Of a stretch of 64,000 nt of DNA, positions 49,951-57,919 are shown one piece after another; position 1 is the first letter of the stretch; every line of letters begins with the position of its first letter. A program made the translations under genes and the position numbers. A model generated the notes under the pieces. The model had not been told where the DNA came from. It made no database searches and saw nothing but the letters and a program-made list of their open reading frames with translations. This DNA comes from an uncultured Bacteroidales bacterium (GTDB lineage: Bacteria; Bacteroidota; Bacteroidia; Bacteroidales; UBA932): positions 1 to 64,000 of the forward strand of contig CAKVAS010000004.1 in NCBI GenBank assembly GCA_934725015.1, written 5' to 3'.

Positions 49951-51345
49951 ATGAAAAGATATACGGTAATATCGTTTTTGCTCATGGCTGCCGTGCTCTC
50001 CGTCGGCTGCAAGAGGTTTCTCGACGTGAAGCCGCAGGGGAAGGTCATCCCTCAGACCGAGAGCGAGTATGCGGCGGTGCTGAACTACCGTCTGAACAAC
50101 ATCGAGGCTGGGGCTTATGATAAGGCCGTCGGGACGGCGACCGAAATCGCGATGTACGAGGGCTTCGCCGACGACTTCAACGCGAACCTTGCGGTCGGCA
50201 ATCTTCCGATTTATGCCGGCACGGACTTCAACAAGCATCAGGACATCTACCGCGACCTCTATGCCGTCATCAAGGACTGCAACATCATCATTGAGGCGAT
50301 GGACTCCAAGGACAGCGACGAGGCACGTATGCTCTCCGCCGCCTGCAAGGGTCTGAAGGGCGTAAGCTACTGGCAGCTGATGCGCAACTACTGCAAGGCC
50401 TACAAGAAATCCTCCGCGGAGAATGAACTGGGGCTGTGCATCGTGGATGCCTTCGACATCGAGTACTATCCCGAGCGTTCCGACCTCCGCAGCACTGCGG
50501 AATATGTCGTGAACACGCTCAAGTCTTCGATTGCCTACGGAATCACGGATCCGAAATATATGTTTACTTCAGATGTGGTGAAGGCCTACCTCGCGAGGAC
50601 CTATTTCTGGACCCAGAACTGGTCCGAATGTCTCGCGCTGTGCGAGGAACTGGTTAAGAAATATCCTCTGGAGGAGCGTGCGGACTACATCGCTCAGGTG
50701 AACAGCGAGTATGAGAAGGGCGCGTCGGTGATTGTCCGCTCGCACATCAACGACAACAACAGCTCTTCGGCATCAATCCGCAGTCAGGCCGTGGCCGACC
50801 TTCGTTCCCGTCCGCTTTCCGCATCGCTGGTGAAGCTGTTCGACGCGAAGGATGTCCGTCTGGAGAATGTTTCGGGCAAATGGAAATCCCTCAAGGAACC
50901 GTCGATGAAAGTGCGTTCGGCCGAGCTGTATCTCATGATTGCCGAATGTCAGGCTCATCTCGACCGTCCTGCGGATGCTCTTGCTACCCTGAACTTCATC
51001 CGCTCCAGGCGCGTTGAGGGATGGGGCGGCTGGACGGAGGCCACTCTCCCTGAAGTCGATGCAGGCCAGAGAATTACGGTCGATTCGGAGGGCAAGCCGC
51101 TCACGAGGCTGATGTCCGCGATTCTGAACGAGCGCCGCATGGAGCTTTTCGGCGAGGGCGACCGCTGGTTCGAACTCAAGAGAAACGGGATGCCGACATG
51201 GTGGATAATCAACGACGCGACGGGAATCTATCAGAAATACACGATGGAGGAATATATGTACACGTTCCCGATAAACAAGGACGACACGGAGTTGAAGGAT
51301 TACATTAAACAGAATGAAGGTTATGTGGAATACAGCAGCAAATAG
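49951..51345 (+). CDS. SusD/RagB-family nutrient-binding lipoprotein
   Basis: Lipobox signal peptide MKRYTVISFLLMAAVLSVGC. Then FLDVKPQGKVIPQTESEYAA, TPR-like helices, and the C-terminal signature LMSAILNERRMELFGEGDRW with RNGMPTW. This is the outer-membrane lid of the SusC channel. It starts 14 nt after susC; ATG 49951 is preferred to GTG 49945. The 3' end abuts a small lipoprotein gene. Confidence 0.93.
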   Translation: MKRYTVISFLLMAAVLSVGCKRFLDVKPQGKVIPQTESEYAAVLNYRLNNIEAGAYDKAVGTATEIAMYEGFADDFNANLAVGNLPIYAGTDFNKHQDIYRDLYAVIKDCNIIIEAMDSKDSDEARMLSAACKGLKGVSYWQLMRNYCKAYKKSSAENELGLCIVDAFDIEYYPERSDLRSTAEYVVNTLKSSIAYGITDPKYMFTSDVVKAYLARTYFWTQNWSECLALCEELVKKYPLEERADYIAQVNSEYEKGASVIVRSHINDNNSSSASIRSQAVADLRSRPLSASLVKLFDAKDVRLENVSGKWKSLKEPSMKVRSAELYLMIAECQAHLDRPADALATLNFIRSRRVEGWGGWTEATLPEVDAGQRITVDSEGKPLTRLMSAILNERRMELFGEGDRWFELKRNGMPTWWIINDATGIYQKYTMEEYMYTFPINKDDTELKDYIKQNEGYVEYSSK

Positions 51346-51349
51346 GTTC

Positions 51350-51601
51350 ATGAAGTCGGCGGTGGCATTTTTCGGAGCACAGTCCATTGCAGGCGTGTTC
51401 AGGTTGGCATCGGCGGCTTTCTCTCTGTGCGCAGTAGTTGTTTTCGCCGCATCGGTTTCGTCCTGCGGCAGCTATGACCCGCTCCCGCCGAAGACCGAGG
51501 CCTCGACGTCCTACTACATTCCGGCTCCCGAGGCTCCGACCCAGACCGAGATTGACGAGATGAAGGCCGAGCGGGCGGAATATAATGAATTGACAAGATG
51601 A
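51350..51601 (+). CDS. Small lipoprotein of the SusCD locus
   Basis: 83 residues with a signal peptide and lipobox (VVVFAASVSSCGSYD), then a Pro/Thr-rich segment and a short helix ending KAERAEYNELTR. No family is recognised. It starts 4 nt after susD, so it is probably part of the same operon and displayed with the transporter. A longer frame from 51314 overlaps susD and is less likely. Confidence 0.65.
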   Translation: MKSAVAFFGAQSIAGVFRLASAAFSLCAVVVFAASVSSCGSYDPLPPKTEASTSYYIPAPEAPTQTEIDEMKAERAEYNELTR

Positions 51602-51612
51602 ATATCATCCCC

Positions 51613-51763
51613 AGTGTCATCTTGAACACCAACCCCGATGTCATCTCGAACATCATCCCCGATGTCATCTCGAACATCATCCCCGATGTCATCTCGAACA
51701 TCATCCCCGATGTCATCTCGAACATCATCCCCGATGTCATCTCGAACGAAGTGAGAGATCTTT
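51613..51763 (+). repeat. 24-nt tandem array grown from a REP-like element
   Basis: One degenerate unit (51613-51636) is followed by four identical 24-nt units GATGTCATCTCGAAC + ATCATCCCC (51637-51732). The array ends in a complete REP-like element at 51735-51763. The unit repeats the left half of that element. There are no unique spacers and the array lies between two genes. Confidence 0.92.
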
Positions 51764-51814
51764 AAAACAAAGAAAATAAACAAGAACACAAGTTGTTTTA
51801 ATTATTAAATAGTT

Positions 51815-53161
51815 ATGCGTATGAAAAAGATTACTATCGCATTGGCAGCCGCGCTCGCGGTTCTGAGCGCCTGCGAAAAGACCCCGGACCTTCCGGTGGT
51901 ACAGTTTGACAAGACGAACTACATCCTGCCGGCCGACGAGCCGGTTACGGTGAAAGTCGTTTCTGATGTAGCGATTACTGATGATGTTACATTCACTCTC
52001 GGCGGTACGGCCGCAAAGGATGTTGATTATACGATTTCTACGGAGCAGTCCGTCACTTTCACTGATGCCGTTGAGGCTGAGATAGTCATAACTCCTCTCA
52101 ACAATCTCGAAGACAAGAACATCGTTCTTGAACTCGCTGCAAAGGCCGGCTCGTTCACAGTCGGACAAAACGCCAAGACAACCGTTGTCATCACACCGAA
52201 GGAGAAGGTGTATTGCAGCTTTGCAAAACCTGCGACCCGTCTTTCCGGAACTGTTGAGAGCACTATTTCCCTCAAGCTGGTCGGGGCTGCTACAGGAGAT
52301 AAATTCCAGACATCAGGCGAGCTCAAGATTCCTTTCACCGTTTCGGGAACGGCCGTTGAAGGCACTGATTATGAGATTGTAGGAGGTGAGAAGTTCCTTG
52401 TTGCGGCAGACGGCGCGAAAGTGGCCACTGTCAAGATCAAATCAAAGCACGAGACTGTTCCGGAGACTATTCCTACGCTGACGATTGCCTTTACCGGCAG
52501 CGACAGGTTCCTTGCGGGAGTTAACGCTTCAACGGAAATTGTATTCGGCGGCGTGCTCCAGTTCGCCGAGATTGTCGGAAAATGGGCTTATTCAAGCTAT
52601 CCGCTCAAGGATGACCCGGAGGCGGATGATGCAGGCACATTTAAGATGATGTTTGATGAAGCCGGAGATACTTGGGAGGAGAATATCCCATGCAAGAATA
52701 CAGCTCAAGATGTAATAGAATTTAAGACGACTGATGGAAATAATCAGCTTGCCGTATCCGGTACTGGCGACATCTTCGACTTCCTTACGGACTGTGAGGT
52801 TACTGATGTTGTGGCACGCCCTTATAAGACATACATTTACTACAAAGAGCCGGGCTGGACAAACTCCGTCGCACTTATTTTATCAAAGGTAAATTACGAC
52901 TTTTCAAAGACTTCTAAGACATTCAAGGCTGGCAAAATTATCGTCAACTTAAGCGAAGACGGTACAACATTAGATGTTGTCATCCCTGTTTGTTATGACT
53001 ATGATGGACATGACAACTTTGTGCCTAAAGGCGATTATTTTAAAGGACTCCATGGCTATGGCGACGGAGCGATTTGGGATATGTATAAGGGGATTGACTT
53101 TAATGGAGACGAATGTAATATGTTTGACTGCGTTTATGTCTTCAAGAAAGTCTCTGAATAA
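51815..53161 (+). CDS. Surface lipoprotein with Calx-beta-like repeats
   Basis: The lipobox is in MKKITIALAAALAVLSACEK. Two strand-rich modules of the Calx-beta type follow (TLGGTAAKDVDYTI, then VSGTAVEGTDYEIVGG). The C-terminal ~190 residues may form another beta domain (FAEIVGKWAYSSYPL...). Position behind SusCD and the lipobox suggest a SusE/F-like surface glycan- or peptide-binding role. This is inferred, not shown. Confidence 0.75.
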   Translation: MRMKKITIALAAALAVLSACEKTPDLPVVQFDKTNYILPADEPVTVKVVSDVAITDDVTFTLGGTAAKDVDYTISTEQSVTFTDAVEAEIVITPLNNLEDKNIVLELAAKAGSFTVGQNAKTTVVITPKEKVYCSFAKPATRLSGTVESTISLKLVGAATGDKFQTSGELKIPFTVSGTAVEGTDYEIVGGEKFLVAADGAKVATVKIKSKHETVPETIPTLTIAFTGSDRFLAGVNASTEIVFGGVLQFAEIVGKWAYSSYPLKDDPEADDAGTFKMMFDEAGDTWEENIPCKNTAQDVIEFKTTDGNNQLAVSGTGDIFDFLTDCEVTDVVARPYKTYIYYKEPGWTNSVALILSKVNYDFSKTSKTFKAGKIIVNLSEDGTTLDVVIPVCYDYDGHDNFVPKGDYFKGLHGYGDGAIWDMYKGIDFNGDECNMFDCVYVFKKVSE

Positions 53162-53168
53162 CAAGCAC

Positions 53169-53197
53169 AAAGATTTTTCCCTTCGCTCAAAATGACA
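53169..53197 (-). repeat. REP-like element
   Basis: Minus-strand form AAAGATTTTTCCC, TTC, GCTCAAAATGACA, 8 nt after the lipoprotein stop. Confidence 0.8.
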
Positions 53198-53224
53198 GTT
53201 TGAGTCATGGCGAAATAATAAGAG

Positions 53225-53260
53225 AAGCGCCTCTGCTGCAAATCGCGGCGGAGGCGCTTT
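53225..53260 (+). terminator. Weak intrinsic terminator
   Basis: AAGCGCCTC (53225-53233) pairs with GAGGCGCTT (53251-53259), followed by only two or three T. It probably ends the SusCD-lipoprotein transcript. Confidence 0.55.
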
Positions 53261-53269
53261 CTGTATGCT

Positions 53270-53540
53270 GCCATTCCGCGCAGTACCCTCGCCGTCATTC
53301 CGCGCAGTACCCTCGCCGCCATTCCGCGCAGTACCCTCGCCGTCATTCCGCGCAGTACCCTCGCCGTCATCCGAGTCGTACTTTCCTTGTCATTTCAGGC
53401 TGTACTCTCGCCGTCATTCCAAGTCGTACTTTCCTTGTCATTTCAGGCTGTACTCTCGCCGTCATTCCGAGTCGTACTTTCCTTGTCATTTCAGGCCGTA
53501 CTTTCGTTGTCATTCCGAGCGAAGCCGAGGAATCTTTGCG
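53270..53540 (+). repeat. 24/48-nt tandem array grown from a REP-like element
   Basis: Four 24-nt units (GYCATTCCGCGC + AGTACCCTCGCC, 53270-53365) are followed by three units of about 48 nt that alternate GTCATTCC and GTCATTTC heads (53366-53508). The array ends in a complete REP-like element at 53509-53538 ending GAGGAATCTTTG. It fills the convergent gap before the O-methyltransferase. Confidence 0.92.
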
Positions 53541-53547
53541 CGTGGTC

Positions 53548-54300
53548 TTATTTCTTATAAATGATGTTCAGCCCGTCGCGAAGGGGGAGTATCACATTCT
53601 CGACCCTCGGGTCGGCGGCGACCATCTCGTTGAAGGCGAGTATTCCCTGAGTCTGCCTGTCCTGCGAGACTGTCTCGGCGCAGACCTTTCCGTCCCAGAG
53701 GACATTGTCGGCGAGAATCCATCCTCCCGGGCGGACGAGCGGGAACACCAGCTCGTAGTAGTCGCAGTATTCGCGCTTGTTCGCGTCAATGAAGACCAAG
53801 TCATACTGATTGAATCCTTCGTTTTCTTGCTTTGCAATCATGTTACAATCGTTCGCAGTCCAGGTCTCCTTAACGCTGCCCACGCTCTTTTCTCTTGACG
53901 TCGTGTTTTCTTCAGGAACTTGACTCCTCCAGTTAAACTCCAGCAGCGTCTCCTTGCAGTCGCCGATGTGGAGCGAAATCCTGTCGCTCACCCCGGCGCG
54001 CTCAAACCCCTCGCGAATCAGGTCCTCAAGCTCGTCGTTGAGCTCCAGCGTGTCGAGATGCCCGTCCTCCGGCAGCGCCGAGGCGAGACATATCGTGGAA
54101 TAGCCCGTGAATGTCCCCAGCTCAAGCACGCGCCTCGCCCCGCTCATCTTCACGAGCATCCTCAGCAGCTCCCCCTGCACGCTCCCCGAGAGCATCCTCG
54201 CATGATTGGTGCGGATGTTGGTCTGCTTCTCGACCCAGCGCAGCGCCTCAGACTGCCTTGTCGAGTGCTCCTTAACATATCTGTAAACCTCTTCGTTCAT
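53548..54300 (-). CDS. SAM-dependent O-methyltransferase (caffeoyl-CoA OMT-like)
   Basis: The SAM motif is VLELGTFTGYSTICLASALP. Further motifs are HLDTLELNDE, YDLVFIDANKREYCDYYELV (metal-binding Asp/Asn) and GGWILADNVLWDGKV. A non-conserved, partly charged insertion (EFNWRSQVPEENTTSREKSV...) lies before motif IV. The substrate is unknown. The frame is open to 54330, where the first codons would come from a REP-like element; ATG 54300 is preferred. Confidence 0.9.
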   Translation of the reverse strand: MNEEVYRYVKEHSTRQSEALRWVEKQTNIRTNHARMLSGSVQGELLRMLVKMSGARRVLELGTFTGYSTICLASALPEDGHLDTLELNDELEDLIREGFERAGVSDRISLHIGDCKETLLEFNWRSQVPEENTTSREKSVGSVKETWTANDCNMIAKQENEGFNQYDLVFIDANKREYCDYYELVFPLVRPGGWILADNVLWDGKVCAETVSQDRQTQGILAFNEMVAADPRVENVILPLRDGLNIIYKK

Positions 54301-54324
54301 ATTGCTGCTTAAAATCTGTACCCT

Positions 54325-54484
54325 TGTCATCCCGGGGGAATCGAGGGGTCTTTTTTCTGAATAAAAGATTTCTCACTTCATTTCATTTCGTTCGAAATGA
54401 CAACATGGTTCATCCTGTTCGAGATGACAGTGCGGTTCATTCAGTTCGAAATGACAACGTGGTTCATTCAGTTCGAAATGGTGG
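54325..54484 (-). repeat. REP-like element and 27-nt tandem array
   Basis: A variant REP at 54325-54356 (TGTCATCCCGG...TCTTTTTT) is followed by another at about 54364-54402. Then come three 27-nt units starting GTTCGA(A/G)ATGACA at 54390, 54417 and 54444, and a partial fourth to 54484. The array reaches to within 4 nt of the nrdG stop. Confidence 0.85.
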
Positions 54485-54487
54485 ATG

Positions 54488-54997
54488 TTATCCTTCCAAT
54501 TGCTTGTGCGGGTCATGGACATGAATCAGGCATCGCGCCCCGTCCGGTTCAATCCGATACAGCTTCTGGTTCGTCTTCGGGCTGCGCAGTCCGCCGCAGG
54601 CCTTGATGTACGGGCCGAGCTTGATGTAGTTGAAGTTCCGCTCGTCAATCCCGGAGGGCACCTCGTCCCGTCCCGAGTACCACCCTGTCTTTAGCCCCGG
54701 CCAGAGCTTCCGCACCCTAATCGCGCACAGCTCCACCTCCTCCGGCGAATTGTCCCCGCCCATGAAGCAGACGCAGGTCACGCAGGAGGCGTAATTCCCG
54801 ACGATGGTGTCAAACCCGCTGAAATCCTCTCCGCTCCCGTCCGGCATCGCCCCGCACAAAACCTCCCCGGTGTCCTCCCAGAGCCACTGGCTGTGACAGC
54901 CCTCGCAGCGGTTCGGACACCCGGTGATGTTTATCGCAAGAGTAACCTCGTCAGGAATCTCCTGACAGACAATGTCATAATTGTAAAACTTCAGCAT
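54488..54997 (-). CDS. nrdG: Anaerobic ribonucleotide reductase activating protein
   Basis: A radical-SAM enzyme that makes the glycyl radical on NrdD. The cluster motif is CPNRCEGCHS (CxxxCxxC), followed by GFDTIVGNYASCVTCVCFMG. ATG 54997 (MLKFYNYDIV) is used rather than 55012. A ~200-nt gap with a REP-like element and a full gene-end element separates it from nrdD, so the two may be partly uncoupled in expression. Confidence 0.93.
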   Translation of the reverse strand: MLKFYNYDIVCQEIPDEVTLAINITGCPNRCEGCHSQWLWEDTGEVLCGAMPDGSGEDFSGFDTIVGNYASCVTCVCFMGGDNSPEEVELCAIRVRKLWPGLKTGWYSGRDEVPSGIDERNFNYIKLGPYIKACGGLRSPKTNQKLYRIEPDGARCLIHVHDPHKQLEG

Positions 54998-55010
54998 TCT
55001 CTTTCTGCAC

Positions 55011-55050
55011 AAAGATTTTTCGACTCCACTCCGTTCCGCTCAAAATGACA
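55011..55050 (-). repeat. REP-like element with a short insertion
   Basis: AAAGATTTTT, CGACTCCACT, CCGTTCCGCTCAAAATGACA. This is the usual element with about 10 extra nt in the centre, between nrdG and the repeat at nrdD. Confidence 0.75.
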
Positions 55051-55097
55051 GAACAAGAATCAAGATGATAAATTCTTGAACACACCATTGGGGCACA

Positions 55098-55215
55098 GGA
55101 AGTCGATAAGTAGATGAAGAGCAAGGCGCGCGAGGAGTTAAAACCGCAGCAACCTTATGGTTGTGAGGATTTTGACGACGACCGCAACGCAGCTATTCGC
55201 TACTTTGCGACTTCC
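55098..55215 (-). repeat. Gene-end inverted-repeat element, full copy (nrdD)
   Basis: The arms 55098-55113 (GGAAGTCGATAAGTAG) and 55200-55215 match at 14 of 16 positions. The right arm contains the last four codons and TAG stop of nrdD. The 86-nt core (55114-55199), in gene sense, has GCTGCGTTGCGGTC, AATCCTCACAACC, GGTTGCTGCGGTTTTAA and CGCCTTGCTCTTCAT. Confidence 0.88.
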
Positions 55216-57323
55216 GCACTCTCGATTTCGCCGTGGTCGTGGGCGTAGTACCTCCGTGCCGCCTCAGCCTGCCTTGCGGCGGAGAAGTTGCTGACCCTCT
55301 TCATGTAGCCGATGATTCGGGTGAGGTAATCGACGTTCTTGCTGTGGCACTTAGGGCACTCGTGCAGATAGCGCTTGTCGATGTGCCCGCAGTCGTTGCA
55401 GATTGTGTTCGGGATGTTGAAGGTGAAGTAGTTGCAGCCCTCGTGAGCGGCCACCCTCAACAGCTGCCTGTACTGCTCCTTGCTCAGGTGCTCGTCCAGG
55501 TTCATGTGCAGCGCCGAGCCTCCCGTGAGGTGCTCGATGTACTTGCGCCCGTGGAGACGGAACTTGTCGATGATGTTCAGCGAATCGTCCTCCACGACGT
55601 AGAAGTAGCTGTTGTAGCAGTCGCGCGGAACCATATATCCGTCCTCTCTGTCCCACTTCGCGTGCTTCACGCCCACGTTCTCCGCAGGAATCATCTCGCA
55701 GTTGAAGAGGGTCTCCTTCGTGCGGTACTTCTTGTTGTATCGTTCCATAACGCCGAGAACCTTCTGGACGAACTCGGTGTATTGCGGATTGTCGGTAATC
55801 GGAATCCCGAGGAACTCGGCCGCCTCAACCATGCCGTTGATGCCGACCGTGAGGTACTGGCGGGCGATGTTGATGTAGCCCGCGTCGAACAGCGGAAGCA
55901 TACCCTTGCTCTGGAGCATCTTCAGGTTCTCGTTGTAGCCGAGCTGAACCTTGTGCACGGTGTCGGTCACGTCCTCAAGGAACGCGATGTAGTCCATGCC
56001 GTTCTTCACGGCGTACTGGATGCAGCGGTTGAGGTTGATGGTGAGCACGGACTTCGAGCCGGTGGAGACTCCGCCCGCGCCGAGCGTGTAGCTGAAGCCG
56101 TTGTCCTGAATCTCGTTGCGCAGACGGCAGCAGCTTGCCAGCGAGTCCGCGTTGTCACTCATGTATGTGAAGAAAGAGTGCCCCTCGGCATACATCTCGG
56201 CCGTGAAGTCGCCCCACTCCCGGTCGCGCACGTCCCCGTCCTTCGTGAGCAGCGACATCGTCTCCACAGGGAAGGTGAGCGGGGTCTTGAGCCTCTCGGC
56301 GTTGAACCACTTCATGAACCTCTTCTGGAGCCAGCTCAGACCCTCCCAGTCAGGCTTGCTGCCGTCCGGGAAGAAGAACTCCCCGAACATGCTCTCGAAG
56401 TAGCAGCGGTCGTAATACGCTATGTTCCAGAACACTGCCTGAAAGTTGCGCGCTCCGGTAGGCTGGTTGATTGAATAGACAATCTGCTCGAAGCAGTCGG
56501 TGATGACCTTGTCAATCGTCCTCTTCTTGAGCGAGAGATCGACCACCTCGTCGGCTCTCTTGTAGTAGTCGAGGCCGTATTCCTTGCCGATGAAATAGTT
56601 CATGTACATCAGGAACTCCGGCGTCGCGCACGCGCCGCTCAGCATGCTTGAAACGATGAACACGAGGTTCACGAACCCGCCGCAGAACGACTTGAGGTTG
56701 GTCGGCTTCGTCGAGTTTCCTCCGATTGAGAGCGTACCCCCGAGCAGCCACGGGTACATGGTGATGCTGGCGCAGTAGTTCGCGAGGGAGGTCTCGTCAT
56801 TCTTGTAGATGAAATGGTTCTTGAGCAGCTTCATGTACTTGTCCGCGAACTCCTTGCCGTACATCTCCTTGAGACGGTCGCAGAGAATCCTGCGGTTCAT
56901 CCTGATGAACCCCTTCTTCGGAAGCTCGCCCATCAGGGTGGCTATGTTCTTGTTCTCGACGTTTGCGTTCGCGTCGAACTTGCTTCCGGTAGCCGGGTTC
57001 GTCGAGTTGCAGTAGTCGATGAGGAAGTTCAGCTTGTCGCGGGTGTCCCTGTCCTCGGCGTGCCTCTGGCGGTAGAGCATGAACTCCTTCGCCACCTTGA
57101 AATATTTCTCGGCCATCAGCCCGGTCTCCACCTGATTCTGGATTTCCTCCACTGTCATACCGTTGGTGAGTCTCACGTGAGAGAGAATCGTCGTGAGGTC
57201 GTCGTCTGTCGCGAATGCCCCGACCGCAAGAAATGCCTTGCGGATTGCGTTCTTAATCTTATCGACCGAAAAAGGCACGTGCTTGCCGTCACGCTTGATG
57301 ATGTAAATTTCTGAACTGCCCAT
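55200..57323 (-). CDS. nrdD: Anaerobic (class III) ribonucleoside-triphosphate reductase
   Basis: Makes deoxynucleotides without oxygen. The N-terminal ATP-cone (YIIKRDGKHVPFSVDKIKNA) precedes the catalytic barrel. The C-terminal zinc site is CNDCGHIDKRYLHECPKCHS. The glycyl-radical region is TRIIGYMKRVSNFSAARQ. At 707 residues it is complete. The final codons VAK and the stop lie in an arm of a repeat element. Its presence indicates an anaerobic lifestyle. Confidence 0.96.
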   Translation of the reverse strand: MGSSEIYIIKRDGKHVPFSVDKIKNAIRKAFLAVGAFATDDDLTTILSHVRLTNGMTVEEIQNQVETGLMAEKYFKVAKEFMLYRQRHAEDRDTRDKLNFLIDYCNSTNPATGSKFDANANVENKNIATLMGELPKKGFIRMNRRILCDRLKEMYGKEFADKYMKLLKNHFIYKNDETSLANYCASITMYPWLLGGTLSIGGNSTKPTNLKSFCGGFVNLVFIVSSMLSGACATPEFLMYMNYFIGKEYGLDYYKRADEVVDLSLKKRTIDKVITDCFEQIVYSINQPTGARNFQAVFWNIAYYDRCYFESMFGEFFFPDGSKPDWEGLSWLQKRFMKWFNAERLKTPLTFPVETMSLLTKDGDVRDREWGDFTAEMYAEGHSFFTYMSDNADSLASCCRLRNEIQDNGFSYTLGAGGVSTGSKSVLTINLNRCIQYAVKNGMDYIAFLEDVTDTVHKVQLGYNENLKMLQSKGMLPLFDAGYINIARQYLTVGINGMVEAAEFLGIPITDNPQYTEFVQKVLGVMERYNKKYRTKETLFNCEMIPAENVGVKHAKWDREDGYMVPRDCYNSYFYVVEDDSLNIIDKFRLHGRKYIEHLTGGSALHMNLDEHLSKEQYRQLLRVAAHEGCNYFTFNIPNTICNDCGHIDKRYLHECPKCHSKNVDYLTRIIGYMKRVSNFSAARQAEAARRYYAHDHGEIESAEVAK

Positions 57324-57433
57324 AATGTGTTTATGTTATCTTAGGTTGTCGGATATACGGACGATGAAATCCAACTTATTGAAAATCATCGCCTTATCCT
57401 CGAATATATTACTTTCCTTCTGTTGAGGGATAA

Positions 57434-57464
57434 CAAAATTAGACCTTGTGAACGAAATAGTCAA
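57434..57464 (-). promoter_or_regulatory. Probable nrdD promoter
   Basis: Minus-strand TTG (57462-57464), a 20-nt spacer and TAATTTTG (57434-57441). A second possible -7 box, TAACTTTG, lies at 57488-57495. Confidence 0.6.
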
Positions 57465-57637
57465 GTGATGAGCGGTCTAATTATTCACAAAGTTATCAAC
57501 AATGCCGCTGGAGGCGCGTGAGGGCGCGATTTTTGAGGATGTAAAATTTATAGATTTGAATATATATAATTTATATCCCCATCTTCGTGAACTCGTGCCG
57601 CCCATTCGCCGTTTATGAAATTTTATGTCGGAAAATT

Positions 57638-57916
57638 TGAAACTGTTTAAATTTTTCTCACATTTATTTTTATGTGTTCGTATTTCATACGCCACTTTTC
57701 TCCGCTCGGCATAGCTCAAGCGAGTTTGGCTCTGCTCTCGCTTATCGAAAAGGTTCGTTCTTTTGGTGTCTTTTTGGTCATATTTCCTCATTTTGCTCGT
57801 CATTTAGCACCGCTAAACTCCTCTCAAAACAAGAAAATCTGACTCAAAAATACATCTCAAAATAACTGAACAAAAAATTTAAACAGTTTCATGTTTTCGG
57901 GTGTATGAAATACGAA
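57638..57916. repeat. Two interleaved long inverted repeats in the nrdD-MATE intergenic region
   Basis: Pair a: TGAAACTGTTTAAATTTTT (57638-57656) is a perfect inverse of 57873-57891. Pair b: TTCGTATTTCATAC (57677-57690) is a perfect inverse of 57903-57916. The order is a-b-a'-b', so both stems cannot form as nested hairpins. Pair b' ends 4 nt before the -33 box of the MATE promoter. The 683-nt gene-free gap otherwise holds the nrdD promoter, a 58-nt repeat core and AT-rich sequence. Confidence 0.9.
57695..57752 (+). repeat. 58-nt repeat core, second copy
   Basis: Bounded by CTTTTC and GAAAAG, with GCATAGCTCAAGCGAGTTTG and GGCTCTGCTCTC inside. It is identical at 52 of 58 positions to the copy at 31609-31666 behind recQ. 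Confidence 0.9.
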
Positions 57917-57919
57917 AAT

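Noticed and set aside
51399..51789. Minus-strand frames encoding repeats such as MTSGMMFE or DDVRDDIG
   Set aside because: These are readings of the 24-nt REP-derived DNA array; the unit length is a multiple of three, which keeps any frame open by chance.
51613..53540. Tandem repeats that might be CRISPR arrays
   Set aside because: Units follow each other directly with no unique spacers, each array ends in a known dispersed REP-like element, and no cas gene is present.
53200..53898. Plus-strand 232-codon frame across the second array and the O-methyltransferase
   Set aside because: The first part is array DNA and the second is antisense to a clear methyltransferase gene.
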